From contig MSJI02000919.1 in the NCBI GenBank assembly GCA_001931905.2, forward strand, positions 21,507 to 85,506: a stretch of 64,000 bases of DNA, read 5' to 3'. Within the stretch, counting starts at the first letter, position 1. The number at the start of each line of letters is the position of its first letter. The notes under the pieces were generated by a model. It was given only the letters and a program-made list of their open reading frames with translations. It was not told where the DNA came from and ran no database searches. This document shows positions 45,801-59,106 of the stretch, one piece after another. This DNA comes from Cladosporium sp. IMV 00045 (lineage: Eukaryota > Ascomycota > Dothideomycetes > Cladosporiales > Cladosporiaceae). Both the position numbers and the translations under genes were made by a program.

Positions 45801-46243
45801 TGGAGATGGACGAGATCAACGAGGAGGGTTTCGACGACGTCGATTTGACGGTCGTGATTGGCGCTAACGACACGGTGAACCCGATTGCTCTGGAGCCAGA
45901 CAGGTGAGTTGCCACAGCAGATGTGAACATTCGAAATCTTTCGATCGCTGACAGTATCTCCTAGCCCGATCGCGGGCATGCCGATTATCGACGCCTACAA
46001 GAGCAAGCAAGTGATTGTCATGAAGCGTGGCATGGGCAGTAAGTGCAAAAACGATATTACCCGTCCTCGCTTGGCTCCGAGAGACAAGCATGATAGCCCT
46101 AAGAGCATGCTGACACGATCGGAACAGGTGGATATGCGGACATCCCGAACCCGATGTTCTACGCCCCCAACACCAAGATGCTGTTCGGAGACGCAAAGGC
46201 GAGCTGCGATGCGATCAAATCGGCCTTGGACGCTGCCAAGTAG
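42857..46243 (+). CDS. Mitochondrial NAD(P) transhydrogenase, single-chain
   Basis: Three exons, 42,857-45,903, 45,965-46,038 and 46,128-46,243, giving 1,078 residues. It couples hydride transfer between NADH and NADP+ to proton flow across the inner mitochondrial membrane. The N-terminus is Arg-rich without acids for 45 residues, fitting a mitochondrial presequence. Domain I (NAD binding) has [18 protein letters not shown] and [19 protein letters not shown] Pro/Ala linker leads to the membrane domain, with many hydrophobic segments from about residue 490 to 870. Domain III (NADP binding) has [29 protein letters not shown] and the last exons' [10 protein letters not shown]. All three domains are fused in one chain, beginning with domain I, as is usual for eukaryotic forms. 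The start has a perfect Kozak context. Confidence 0.95.
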
Positions 46244-46757
46244 TGAGCTTCTCGTTTCGTTCTCGTTGGGGACATGTCTGTAGACACATAGGTAGAGCAA
46301 GATTGTAGAGATGGCGCGAGCCTGTTTCCGGAGGCGGTCTCCGCGGATCATATGAAAACGATGCTCCGATACTCGTTCACAGACAGTCTGAGCATACCGT
46401 GATGTCGCTGAAGAAAGGTCGGGATGTGGGTGGCGGAATACTATTCTCCTCCACCTGCACCCGACGGCAATGAAGTTGGAGCTCGGAGATATGCGCTCAG
46501 CCCTACCCGGGCGGGCACTAATCTCTTCTCAGAGGCGGAGAATGACTCGGAGGACTCGATGTCTGTGTGGAGGCGGGGGAGAGGTGGTTGAGGTCAAGTT
46601 ACGTTTCGCCCTATGGTGGGACGCGCAAGCAACGCTCCTGCGTAATAAACACCCAGCCCGCTTCCCCTACTCTTGTTGCGACATTTCTTCTCTACACCCA
46701 CACAATCTACTCGCAACCTCCTATCCTCATATACCACCTCTTTGATATTCGCGCAAT
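46244..46757. other. Intergenic; promoter of the epimerase gene
   Basis: 514 bp between same-strand genes, with CT-rich tracts near 46,660-46,740 typical of fungal core promoters. No gene seen. Confidence 0.4.
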
Positions 46758-48199
<1,442 letters not shown>

Positions 48200-51100
48200 G
48201 TGGTTGTGTTTGGGGAGTCTTCTCAGATGAGATGAGGTGTGAGCAAGGGTTGAAGTCAGGACTGCAGGTTAGGGAACTTTACGACGCTTTACACGAACGA
48301 GCATACTCTACTATACAAAAAAGAAAAAGCAAAAGCAGTGAAGGAATTTCTTTCTTTGCTTGAGAGGGAAGCATGGATTTATTTTTGATACCTGGATATT
48401 GGCGGCATGGGAAATATAGATATATGAAAAGCAGTCTTTACGGAGCTCTGTCTTCATCTCAAGAAGTCTCTTCGTCAGCCTTCAATTTTTGTCTCAGATT
48501 GTCGCTGTACTTTGCGTGTACTTTCGTCCTCGCAGCCCTCTTTTCCCGTCATGCGCGTCGAAGATACGGTACTTTGATGTTTGGACGTTGTTGAATAGGG
48601 TAGCTCACTTTCCGCTGGGTACTGGGTACCTGGTTCGAGGGACGTGAGAAGCTCGTCCCCACCACTCACTCATTCGACATCCCGTCCAAGAGCACGAATC
48701 TTAGGTGGTGCTTCAACAGGGCTAAATTGATCAGAAAGTTTGGAAAGTTTGAGACTTTACGCATAAATACCTCAAAGACCCACTTCGAAGCCGATTCGCC
48801 TGGCGTTTCGTTTCTATCGAGCGTGAATACACTCATCGCTTTAAGAAACCACCAGGGGATCAAGCTTCGATTGGATTGAATTTTGATTTTGATTTTGAGC
48901 TTGATCTTGCCCTTCGGCTGGCGGATGTGGATGTGGAAAACCGCAGCGCGCTTTGGTGTTGTCTTCTTGGATCTGTGTTCTTTTTTTTTTTTTGCTGTTT
49001 GGGTTTTGTTCAAAAAGTTGCTGTTGTAGATTTGAGTATGTGCTGGGCTGAAGGCTGGGGTGAATCGATCTGTATTGGGTTCGAGGTCTTCATTCTCTTC
49101 TCATTCTTCGTCTTCTACTTATCATCATCTCTTTTAGTTCGCGCCGGGAGGTCCTGTGGTTGGATGGAGTGATTGAGAGATAAGCTGCTTGTTCAGGCCG
49201 CACTCGATGACGACTTACTCTTATCATTTCTTCCAATCTTTCTAACTCAACTCATTCATTCGAATGATCACGATTGCTTTCCACCTGCTGGCTAAAGTAT
49301 GTATGATCCATCTTTCCAATACTACATTGAAAACCGACTGGGGCCGCTTTCGAAGTCCGTATCGTCTCCTGACATCTGGGTGCAGAATGGTACAGCTTTG
49401 GTATAGTAGTCTTGTTTGGTTGCACAGTGAGATCTGCTGATCTGAAATCTCTTGTTGTCTTCGAGGTATTTCTTCTAGCATCGTTCGTATGTCTCTTTCT
49501 TCGTTTCTTTCCTTCCTTCCTTCGACCTTTTCTAAAGGAAGTTTGAGGGCCCGGGTTGCATCGCGCGCGGATCGAATGGTCAAGTCTTGTAACACTGGCT
49601 TTGCTGGCATCTTTGAACTGTTTGAATCGATCATCGGGCTCAGGTGACTGGTCGGATCATCTGAAATGGCTTTGGGGTCTCCAGTCTCTTGATTGCTTAC
49701 TTGCTTTCTCTTCTTAAGTCGATCAAAAACGGCTTTGAGGTCTTCGGTCTCGACTTCGAGTTTTCGCGAAGACGATGCTTGTTTACTTGCTTGTTGCTGG
49801 CACTGCGTTCACGTTCTGGATCGATCGGCGTTAGCATATCGACAGACTGGCAGAGGCTGGGCGATATTCGTTGGCTTTTCGAAGAAGCACGTCGGTATTG
49901 TTCATGTTGTCGTGGGTATTAAGTCGTCAAAGCTTCTGCCGTTCACTTCAAGTATTTGTGAGGACATCGGGGCAAGAAAGGTTTGGGATACTCCGGTGAT
50001 ACTTTGGTGCTTTGAAGACTGTTTGTGGCATCGGAGTATGTTGTCGCTGACTGTCGGCAATCGATGAGTTGCCCAAAGTCAAAAGATTGGACTGACGCAA
50101 CGCTCTTTCGCAAGGATTCATGGCTATTCAGTTGAAGCTGCTCGTGTTGATTGCTGGCGCTGGCCACCAGGGTGAGATAAATGTGTTCTCGTGTTCGAGG
50201 CGCAACAAAGCGATCTTTATTGTGTTGAAGACGCTATTGCGCTGCATTTAGAGCGGCTTTCAATGCCTGAGCAAGTGGTCAGTGACAGTGAACAACGCAG
50301 TCACTGGCAAGCCTTGGTTGAGCAGATCATAGCTTGTCGGTCAACTTTGTTGGGCATCGTATGAGTCGCTGTGAATCGATTTATAATACAACAGAATGCA
50401 ACCCAGCACTGCGGGCTGCTCAGCACATTCCGAATTGAACAAGCACGAACTTCGTGCAGTCTCGTTCGTCGGAGAGACTGGTAACATATGTTCTGGATAC
50501 ATCCTGGTATTCTTGTCGCCTGAGCATTGAGATGTTTTCCAAAGCCTTTCATGACTTCCATCTCTTCTTCTTACCGATGTTCTGGGTCCTTTGACGCATC
50601 CTCGTATGTTCTCTGTATCTTCCTTCGACTCCTTTTGTTCTGCCGCCTTGACGTGCTCGTGGCGATTCGAGGTCGTCTAGCGGCGAGTGGTGTTCAAAAG
50701 CCACGATCGGTCGTCCTTGATGTTGTAATACGCATAGATTGGAGATGAGGGCAGAAGGAGATCTTGTGTGCTCTGGATGAGCTTCTCTCGAAACGAGTGG
50801 TGATGATTGTGGCGAGCATCTCGTGCACCTAGGCTGGGAGGTTTGTTAGGCTTGGAGGTATTCTGCGGCATATCTCTTCTAATTACTATTCTGTGACGAG
50901 ACCAACGACGTGACGGGTAGAAAAGGTTGCCTATATGTTCAATGAGGTTCTTCTGGCGATGTGAATGGGTTGACAGCGCTGCTTTCCTGCCCTGAGACCG
51001 CTTCTCGATCGTCTTTGTTGACTAGAACTGTTAGTGAATCTTGAAGGTATTGCAAGATGCTTTCGAACAAACCCCAAGGCTACCGGATGCCATGCTTGAA

Positions 51101-51291
51101 TCTCCTTGGCCTGTCGAGCGATATCTTGGGGGAGAGTGGAGTGAATGAGCATCACGACACTCGGCTGCCTCAGAGAGTCTCTTTGTTTACCAAGCGTTGC
51201 ATCCAAGCTTTCACATGACTACGACCTCTACAGCTTCTTCTTTCTGTCGCTCCAATTTCCCTCAACCAGCATCAGAACACGCACTTATACC
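48200..51291. other. Three-kilobase gene-free stretch with strand-biased composition
   Basis: From about 48,850 to 50,870 the plus strand is rich in T and G and poor in A. It includes a T-run at 48,978 and repeated TTGATTTTGA words at 48,879-48,903. Open frames are short and unconvincing on both strands. It could be a long upstream leader or promoter of the Asn-rich protein gene, or a non-coding transcript; no direct evidence. Confidence 0.4.
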
Positions 51292-52192
51292 ATGGCACCA
51301 ACTCTACCATATCCAGTCCGGAAAGGCCGCGTCGATGAAGACGGGTTTTTCGTCTCCGTGGACAGCTCTCTTTCGCTAATGCATCCCATCCCCGATGCAG
51401 AGCATGGTGGCGTTCGGTCGAGAGACAGGCACTCCCGTCGCTCTTCGACCCATTACGTCTACCCCGATCCGACACCTCAAGAAGATGACCCTCTCAAGGG
51501 CTACTGGACGTGGAACGACACCGGCGACGAGGCTGAGCAGCAAGTCCGACCGAGATTCTCCAGTGAGATGCCCGAGATCAGAGAGAATGGACGCCTTGTT
51601 AACGATGGAAATGAGAGAATGAACACTCACATCGTTGTACGCCCAGCAGAGACCTTGACAAACACGTCAGATCAACCTGCCTACCCTTCGGAGGCTCGCA
51701 GCAGTGCGGCAAACGATCAAGCATCCGCTCCTAATGAATCTACGCCTGCTTACTCCCAAGAACACCGCCGAACTGCGGCCAATCGCTCTTCATCCACGCT
51801 TTTGCTTCAGCAATTTCAACGACGTTCAGCTCTGCATGGGCCTCGAAATGACTTCAGCATCACTTCGAGCGCAGGCAAGACACCTAGTCAGCTTGTCCAG
51901 AGCTCGCAAGACCCGAAGATCGACGCCAATGGCTCGCAAGCGTCGTCTCCATACCCGATGGTTGCGCCGAATAGTGCATCAATGCATACGGGCACCCTCG
52001 ATTCTCCTCAAACTGTTTCCAATCCGAAGCTGCCGGCAACGGGTCACTGGAGTTTACCGGACGCCACTTCTCAAGCGCAAGGCGCGTTCGGTCTCACTCA
52101 ACGCAACTACATGCCATTCGGAGCCTTTCAAGCGTCCGACAGTGCTCTCAACTCTTCGTCAGTTCCTCGTTTGCCCTCTGGTGGCGACGACG

Positions 52193-52223
<31 letters not shown>

Positions 52224-52674
52224 CGCCAACACCACATCAGCATCGAACGCAGCGAACGCCAATCCCGCAAGCTTCCTTCCGATTGCTTACTCAACCCCAA
52301 CTCCTTCAACTTCAAACAAGCTTTCCCTACCTCTCGGCTCAAAAGTCTCCCAACCGTTGACCGCCAGCCTCCAACTCGTAGTCGCAGCCATCACAGCCTT
52401 GACAAAGAAAAACATCAACACCCACCCCCTCCGTTCGGACCTGAAGAGACCCCAACTGGTCCTCCCTCAAGCGGCGTCGGACGCTCTTCGAGAACACTTT
52501 CACAGCAGCACGGGGCTGATAAGGCAGGATTCGGGGTTGAGGGATTGGTATGGAGATGAAGCACTGCTTCCGGCTGAGGTGTGGGAGTTTGTCACGGTTC
52601 AGGCTCTGAGGCCGTTGCGCAGGAAGAGCAATCGGATCGCTGGTGGAGCTGCACTGGATTTGGAAAACGTCTAG
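51292..52674 (+). CDS. Unknown Asn-rich, largely disordered protein
   Basis: Single exon, 460 residues from the ATG at 51,292, which has a good start context (ACCATGGCA); an in-frame ATG at 51,145 also exists. Most of the protein is Ser/Pro/Gln/Asn-rich and predicted disordered, with a run of ten Asn near residue 302-311. Two short parts look constrained. The N-terminus MAPTLPYPVRKGRVDEDGFF is one. The other is a helical C-terminus containing ASLQLVVAAITALTKKNI and LRDWYGDEALLPAEVWEFV. No known domain recognised. The unusually long gene-free region upstream suggests a highly regulated gene, but this is inference. Confidence 0.7.
52195..52224 (+). repeat. (AAC)10 microsatellite in coding sequence
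   Basis: Ten perfect AAC triplets coding for Asn, directly after three Asp codons. Length variation would change only the poly-Asn run. Confidence 0.95.
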
Positions 52675-53088
52675 GAGAATCCGCGATTCCTCGAGACGCT
52701 CGGAACGCATGGAAGTGAAGATAACGTGTAGGTTTGATGCGATGATTGGTCGTATTGTGTGATTCTTTGAGGGGAGCGAACGAGGTCGATGTTTTGCTTG
52801 TTCTTTCTTTGCTTTGTTTGGGTTAAGCATTGCAAATTCCTCTGGAAATAGTGGCCAAGGGCGACGCATTGTGATTTGTGCAGGTTTCGGGTATGGCTTC
52901 TGTAAGATATAAACAATTACCAGTATTGAGCACGTCTGACCGTATCGAAGTGTCCTTGGTGATCCATTACTTACACCGCTGGGACGGGCTGTGAGCCTCG
53001 TTTGAGAAGCCATCAGTCGGAGTAATTAGCCTTCGCAAAATTGCATTGACGCTGTATCGACTTGCTAGGAAAAGACGCCTCATGTCAC
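52675..53088. other. Intergenic between convergent genes
   Basis: 414 bp of 3' flanks. Nothing recognised. Confidence 0.4.
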
Positions 53089-54463
53089 TCAATGGTTGGC
53101 CCAGCCTTTCCGTGTCCAGTTTCTGACCGGAGATGAGGAGATTGTCACCTCGTCGGTCCTCTTGATATTTTGTACGCTTCTGTGTCGACTGTCTGATCGG
53201 CCGACATTCGGCGCCTGCAGTTCATGTTCCGTCAAGATCCTCTCTTGACTCCCTAGATCTGTTGCTTGGCTGACCCCAATCTTCGTACGTGTGAACGACT
53301 TTCCGTAATTGCTCAGTTCGCCTGAAAGTGCTATGTCGGAGGTGTGTGTTTGTTTGCGGCTCGAGTTGCGGTCGCTGTATCTGGCGGCTCGACGAGCGCT
53401 GCTGAATGCGTCTCTGCCAATGATGACTTTGACGAGCGGCTGAAGGATGGGGATGCATGATGCGATGATGATTGTTGAGCCTTCGACGCTGTATCGGCGA
53501 GATTAGCATGCGTATTCCCAAGAAAATCTCGAATGGCTTACCAAGTCCACACTACTAGGTCCGCTGTATGATCTGAATCGCCGCGAATTAGTTGAAGCTC
53601 TCCTCGTAGTTTGGAAGGCATCACTTACAACTGAAGTCATCACTCGCCAACCCAGGAATGCGGGTACATTTGTACGCCGCGACGACACAGGCGACCGATC
53701 CGATGCCAAGTGCGATCGCAAGTCCAATCTTCTTCTGCAGATTCATCTGCAACTTGAAGAGAACATAGGCTGGGTAGACGGCTAAGTACAGATCCACCAA
53801 GGCGGATAATGCTTTGAGAGTCAGCTCGCCTCTCGAGAAGAAAATCCTAGTACAAATCTCTTACCTCCGGCGAAGATAGCGTAATCGATCAGGATCCATA
53901 CTGACCAGCATTCACCCTGTATCGAAAAGTCCCATTGCGATCTCGATGGTGTGCATTGGGCGTAGAGAATGATCACGCAGCCAAAGAGCACCAAAGTCGT
54001 CACGCCGGAAGCGATCCACATGAATATCAGATGAGCTCGGCTAGGATTCATGAGTTTGGTCAAGAGGGCAACCACTGCAAGCTTTGGGATCGCAAAAGAG
54101 AGAATACCCGGGCAAAAGGCTGCGATCGTATACTTGATGACGTTTTGTTGGTTCTCGAGACTGAGGGTGTTGAAATGTCGCCCGCTGCCCGATGCCGCTG
54201 CTGCGCTGGATATTCCTAGGTTGACAAAGGCGCAAACCTTGCTTTGGTCAGCACCATGCTCTTTGCGTTGTGGTCTTTCTGGGACCGACCATTGCCAATA
54301 TGATGAGGTAGTCATCAAGTCCAAGTTTGCGGTTCATCTTGAAGCGGACAAACAGTCGAGCTGCCACGAAGATTGCAGATATGCCCGTGAGGCTACCGAC
54401 AACGGCAACAATGGTGGCTCCGCGGCCACTAAGGCCATTCAAGTTACCTGGATCCGAGGACAT
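53089..54463 (-). CDS. Pth11-like seven-transmembrane protein (fungal rhodopsin-fold domain, no CFEM)
   Basis: Five exons, 54,290-54,463, 53,865-54,237, 53,629-53,811, 53,542-53,572 and 53,089-53,488, giving 386 residues. All four introns are 50-60 bp, except a 53-bp to 83-bp range around the 31-nt fourth exon. The first 270 residues hold about seven hydrophobic segments, with ARLFVRFKMNRKLGLDDYLII after TM1 and IPKLAVVALLTKL, CTPSRSQWD, CWSVWILIDYAIFAGALSALVD further on; these are hallmarks of the Pth11-related receptor-like family. The C-terminal tail is polar, Ser/Arg-rich and cytosolic. There is no N-terminal Cys-rich CFEM domain. Family members sense surfaces or chemicals through G proteins; the ligand here is unknown. 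Confidence 0.88.
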
Positions 54464-55946
54464 CCTTCGATCCGTTGAAGTTCAGGAAAGCGTGAAATAG
54501 TGGGTTACTGAATTGACTGCACTCGTGGACATGGAGGCAAGGAAATCTCGCAGACAAGGTCGAGACGTGATCAACAGAGCCAGAAGAGCAACATTGCGAG
54601 ATCAGCAAGTGTTCACTGAGGAAGAAAGGAGAAGCCATTCGGGTTTGAGAGCTCGATACTCGATCGACGACGTCCACACCTCGAAACCTCGCATGTCTAA
54701 ACTGTCAAACGGTCGGTGTGCAGATCATTTATGTGCACGTTCTCTGAGGGGGACAACGGAACGCAAGAGGAGTCGTTGTTGGCATCCTTTCATGTCCGTT
54801 GGAGCTGCTAGATGTGCACCATTGCTGGGATGTATATTCTTTGGGGCTGCAACATGGCACGTGTCCCATGGCCCTGCACCATGGTTGAAATAATCGTTTC
54901 AAGCATTCATGTTGCAAGGAGGTACTGCATCTCTGCTGCGAGAGTGATGTCAATTGAGGGAAGAAATGCAAGAAGAGAAATTCTGAATACTTGCTCTATA
55001 CAGTACAGTCTCGCATTTGATGAACAAACGCGTTGGCTAGAAGAGATCGTATTTCGAGCATTCGTGACTCGGTGAACAGCTTGACTCGTTGGTTACGCAA
55101 GAAGTCAACATGGATGTATCTCAAGTGGAGTCGCGTAGCCAGTGCCAATAGTTAAGTCGAACAAAACTATTGTCCTGATCGAGCCCCATATTAGCGAGCC
55201 TAGTTTGACTGGGCAGCCGGGGGGATTGTGAACGAATCGACAGACTCGGTTAACGTCTGTTGCGCCGGCAGTTATAGTCGCTCCACTGAAATTGATTGAA
55301 GATCAGGGGTTTGAATCCTGCAACGCATGGATAACTTCTGAAGACTGAAAATCGACGATACTGTTGTACCTTCACAAAAATCAGGCGGCAACTGCTCACA
55401 ATTACGATTCAGAAGTGTCAACCACGTCAAATGATAGTGTACCTTACAAGTTGGATTGCCTAGCTCACATCAACGAGCAATCATTCCTGTAATCGACTAT
55501 CGAGTCAACACAGGGCGCTCAGTAACAAAGCAGTCTGTAACCGACGACAGCCAAGGCAACTAAAGAGTTAGCAGCTAAACTTGTAGTCCGTTCAGACCTT
55601 GAATATGCATCTCACACCAAGCATACTCCACTCGGGGACGAGGTGCCGGGTCCACTTTCACGTTTCTCTCGAGTGCCATGTGTTCCATTCATCCTTGCGT
55701 TGGACAAACAAGCAACGAGCTCTACTTACGTGTTTCTGTCTTCGGAAGGTGGTGGATCTCTTCAACGCGCCCGCGAGACCCTGAGCATTTGATCCACATC
55801 TTGAAGTTGGTGGGTCGTATCGCCATTCCCGCGAGTGCTAGAAGGAAAGCATGGCATAAAAAGCAGGCCTTAGCAATGGCCGAAGTGAAATCCTCTCTTG
55901 CTTTTGGACCATCTTCAATCTATAGTCATTATTGAATTTAGCAAAA
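54464..55946. other. Intergenic 1.5 kb left of the terpenoid cluster
   Basis: No supported gene. A tRNA-like B-box word (GGGTTTGAATCC) occurs near 55,308 without a matching cloverleaf. This stretch is the probable left border of the biosynthetic cluster. Confidence 0.4.
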
Positions 55947-57431
55947 ATGGGTTCAATCGGAGAAAACATCGAGGTTAGCAACGGAACTCACTCCTTTGTG
56001 CAGCCTCCTACCGAAGTTGCGACCTCCCCAAACGATTTGAACAGAGTCCCGGCGGCCATTAAATCGATCCAAATTCTTGGAGATGGCTTCTCAGCATCAA
56101 ACAACAATGTCAGGCTCAAGCTGCTCGCTGAAGCTCGTCAGTTAGTCAGATCGTTGGAGACTCCAAGAGAAACTATGATCAAACATAACTGGGCCCAGGT
56201 AAGCTTACCCATGCATATGTGTGTGAGCCATACTGATCAATCTAGCCCGCCGCACACATGGCCATCACTCTGGGTGTTGATATCGGCCTCTTCAAAGCCA
56301 TGCTAGCAGACAACGCGTCCCCAAAGACTGTGGCCAAACTAGCGTCAACCTTGAAGGTAGACGCTTCGCTTTTGGGTAGGCAACCTATGAGTAGCTAAAG
56401 GATTTCGGCAAGTTCTAACAATGTGTTAGCTCGCACCATGCGTCACCTGGGTGCTATGGGATACATCGCAGAGACCGGAGTTGATGAGTACGAGCCCACG
56501 AACTTTTCGAGATCGCTTGCCATTCCCATCATCGGTGACGGCTATCCTTGTTTGTAGGTTTTGCCTTGCGTGCTCTTCGTCAGGTGACTAACTAGCACTA
56601 GAGCTGGCGGTGCCAACTTTTCTCTTATGAAATTCAACACCTACGCAGCGAAGAATGGCTATTTGGAGCCGAAGTCTGCGGAAGACGGCCCATATCAAGA
56701 CGCATACAACACTCAGCTCAACTTCTTCGCGTATTTGCAGTCTAACCCGCCTTTTGGGCCTCAGTTCAACCATCACATGGGTGGATATCGTCAAGGCAGG
56801 CCCAGTTGGATGGATGATGGCTTCTTCCCCGTCCAAGAACGCTTGATCAAGGGCGCCAAGCTCAATGCAGACTCAGTGTTCATTGTCGACATTGGAGGAA
56901 GCATTGGGCACGATGTGGCTGAGTTTGCAAAGAAGCATCCTGATGCTCCAGGTCGCCTGGTCTTGCAAGACCTGCCTGCCGTTTTGGGCCAGATCGGAAG
57001 CCTGGATGAGAGGATCGAGCGAATGGAGTATGATTTCTACACCAAGCAGCCGATAACTGGTGAGTCCTTTTGCTCAACGATAGCAGCAACATAGCGAGTT
57101 GACAGTCAATGCAGGTGCTCGTGCGTATTATATGCACTCTGTTCTTCATGACTGGCCCGACGACGTTTGTGAGCGTATCCTGGCAAACGTCAAAGCCGCA
57201 ATGGAACAGGGATACAGCAAGTTGCTGATCAACGAGAACGTCGTACCGGATGTCCAGGCCCATTGGGAGACAACTGCGCTGGACTTGATGATGTTGGCTC
57301 TTTTCGCATCCAGGGAACGAACTCGCGCCCAGTGGAAACATCTTCTCGAAGATCTTGGAGGATTGAAGATTGTCAAGTTCTGGGATATCGGCAATGGCGT
57401 AGAGAGTCTCATCGAATGCGAGCTACCTTGA
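55947..57431 (+). CDS. SAM-dependent O-methyltransferase, secondary-metabolite type
   Basis: Five exons, 55,947-56,198, 56,246-56,375, 56,430-56,553, 56,602-57,059 and 57,115-57,431, giving 426 residues. The N-terminal helical dimerisation part is followed by the class I methyltransferase fold of the plant-type O-methyltransferase family. Visible motifs are FIVDIGGSIGHDVAEF (SAM binding), LVLQDLPAVL, MHSVLHDWPDD with the catalytic base His333, and KLLINENVVPD. The four introns are short (46-55 bp), each with matching phases. Its neighbours suggest it decorates a hydroxylated terpenoid. It converges with the regulator gene, with only 48 bp between the coding ends. Confidence 0.9.
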
Positions 57432-57479
57432 GAGGTGGATGAGTTTTATGTTGCACCGAGATTGGTAGGCCTGAGTGGT

Positions 57480-58875
57480 TCAAACAGGTCCCAAGCCAGA
57501 ATGTATCCAATCGTTGTTGCTATCAGCTCGCGCAAGAATCGCATGTATTACTGCATCGTCTTTGTGGTAAGATTGAAGATACAGCCGAATGGCAGGGCAC
57601 TCCACTCTCGCTCTGAGTTCTATCCACCATGTGCCGCGGCTTGCTTTGCAATACCACAGATAGAGTAGTAAAAGTGCTGCCGGATCTTTCCCTTTAAGTA
57701 AAATTCAAAGGAGCCACGAATTGTCCGAGTGAAGACTGGAATTTGCCCTAGACTTACTTCATGATCGGGAATCAGAAGCAACTGTGACACCGCGTGAGTG
57801 GCGAGAAAGTAGGGATTGGATTCAGGCGTGGAGTCATGATGCAGTTTACCGAGGCTTGCTAAGGCTGCTGGAATCCCATTTGTCCCTCGTTCTGGGAGTG
57901 GCGAGCTCATTTGTGCATAGGTTGTTGTCAGGGTTCGAAAGACACTGTCCGGTCGCAATGGATCGAAAACAGACCACAAGGACATTTTACCGTTGAGCAT
58001 CCCCAGCCATTCAAAATCAGCAGAACATTGTCGTCTCAAAGGCCAAGCTTGATCTGGCGAGCGTGCATCGGGGGACGAGACTGTCATGATAGCCAGTGCA
58101 GCCGAAGTGCCCCAGATGGCGTCTTTGTCCTGTGGCTTGATCGGCTTTTGGAGTCGCTCACTCAAGAGAGCAGTGCCTCGATGCCAGTGAAAGCACTCTT
58201 CCAGAGTACGACCAGAATGGATAGTTCCATGCATATAGCGGTCATAGGTAAATGCGACGGCCAAAGAGGTGTGCATGAGATAGGGATGCTGGGAAAGGGT
58301 CAGACTTGTGCCCGGAAATTCTTCTGACTTGTAGTCTATCGAGAAGCGAGTATCTCTTGTCTGGAAAGCCACCTACATAGAAGGCAAGAGCCAGAAGGCT
58401 GCGATTTACGTCCCGCATTTTGGTATCATCGGGGTCTGTAAGACTTTGGCCAAGGTGCCTTGTGATAAGATCTCGACATCTTTTGCTCAATTCATAGACA
58501 TAGCATGATGATGTATCGGAGGTTTGGAAGGTACTTGTAGGGAGAGGTCGTAGTTGCCTACTAGGCATCATTGTTTTCGACGGTATGAGCCACGGTGCAT
58601 GATCAGTTGTTGGCTGAAGGTCGAGCATTGTATTGGATATAAAGTTGCAAAGCACCCCAAAAGTCACGCACTTACTGCAATGCGGCTTACTTTCATCGCA
58701 CTTGTAGAAAAAGACATCCAGTCAGTTCACTTATAGGCGCTTGGATTCGAGACTTACGTTTCAGGGGTGATGCTTGAGGTACCTTCAATTTTCTCAGCTT
58801 GCAATTGCGGCAGCCGAATCTTGATCTTCGTAGCCGTTGTCGGTTTTTGGAGTCTCCAGTGCTAATTTGAGTCAT
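57480..58875 (-). pseudogene. Zn2Cys6 transcription factor, frameshifted near its 3' end
   Basis: Exons 58,783-58,875, 58,377-58,700 and 58,327 downwards. Residues 22-48 form the binuclear zinc cluster: CRNCKLRKLK, an intron, then CDESKPHCSKCVTFGVLC, with spacing C-x2-C-x6-C-x6-C-x2-C-x6-C. The rest is the usual helical fungal regulator domain (SQHPYLMHTSLAVAFTYDRY). Translation runs normally to YLKGK, then shifts: one base is missing at about 57,683-57,690. In the next frame the family's normal ending continues (DPAALLLLYLWYCKASRG, then WWIELRARVECPAIRLYLQ) to a stop at 57,480. As written, the protein would end at 57,620 with a foreign tail and lack about 65 normal residues. DNA-binding would remain. 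A sequencing error is the alternative. Confidence 0.8.
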
Positions 58876-59106
58876 GTTGATTTGAATGCTTCTTTGGGTC
58901 CCAGTAGGATGGGGAAAGTACTTGACAGTTGTTGGAGGAGATGTTGGAGGTGTAGTGGAAGTGAAAACCTAGGGGAGGCAATTTGTACTGGTGCTACGCG
59001 TGAACGTGACTCAAGCAACACAAAGGGCAAATCCTCTCTAACATTTCCGCGTTCTTATGAACAGACAATAACAAATACATTCAACTTTCATACAATACAT
59101 GTAATC

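Noticed and set aside
55255..55330. tRNA-like stretch with GGGTTTGAATCC box and ACTGAA anticodon-like word
   Set aside because: Acceptor and anticodon stems do not pair properly in any fold I tried; perhaps a relic, not a callable tRNA.
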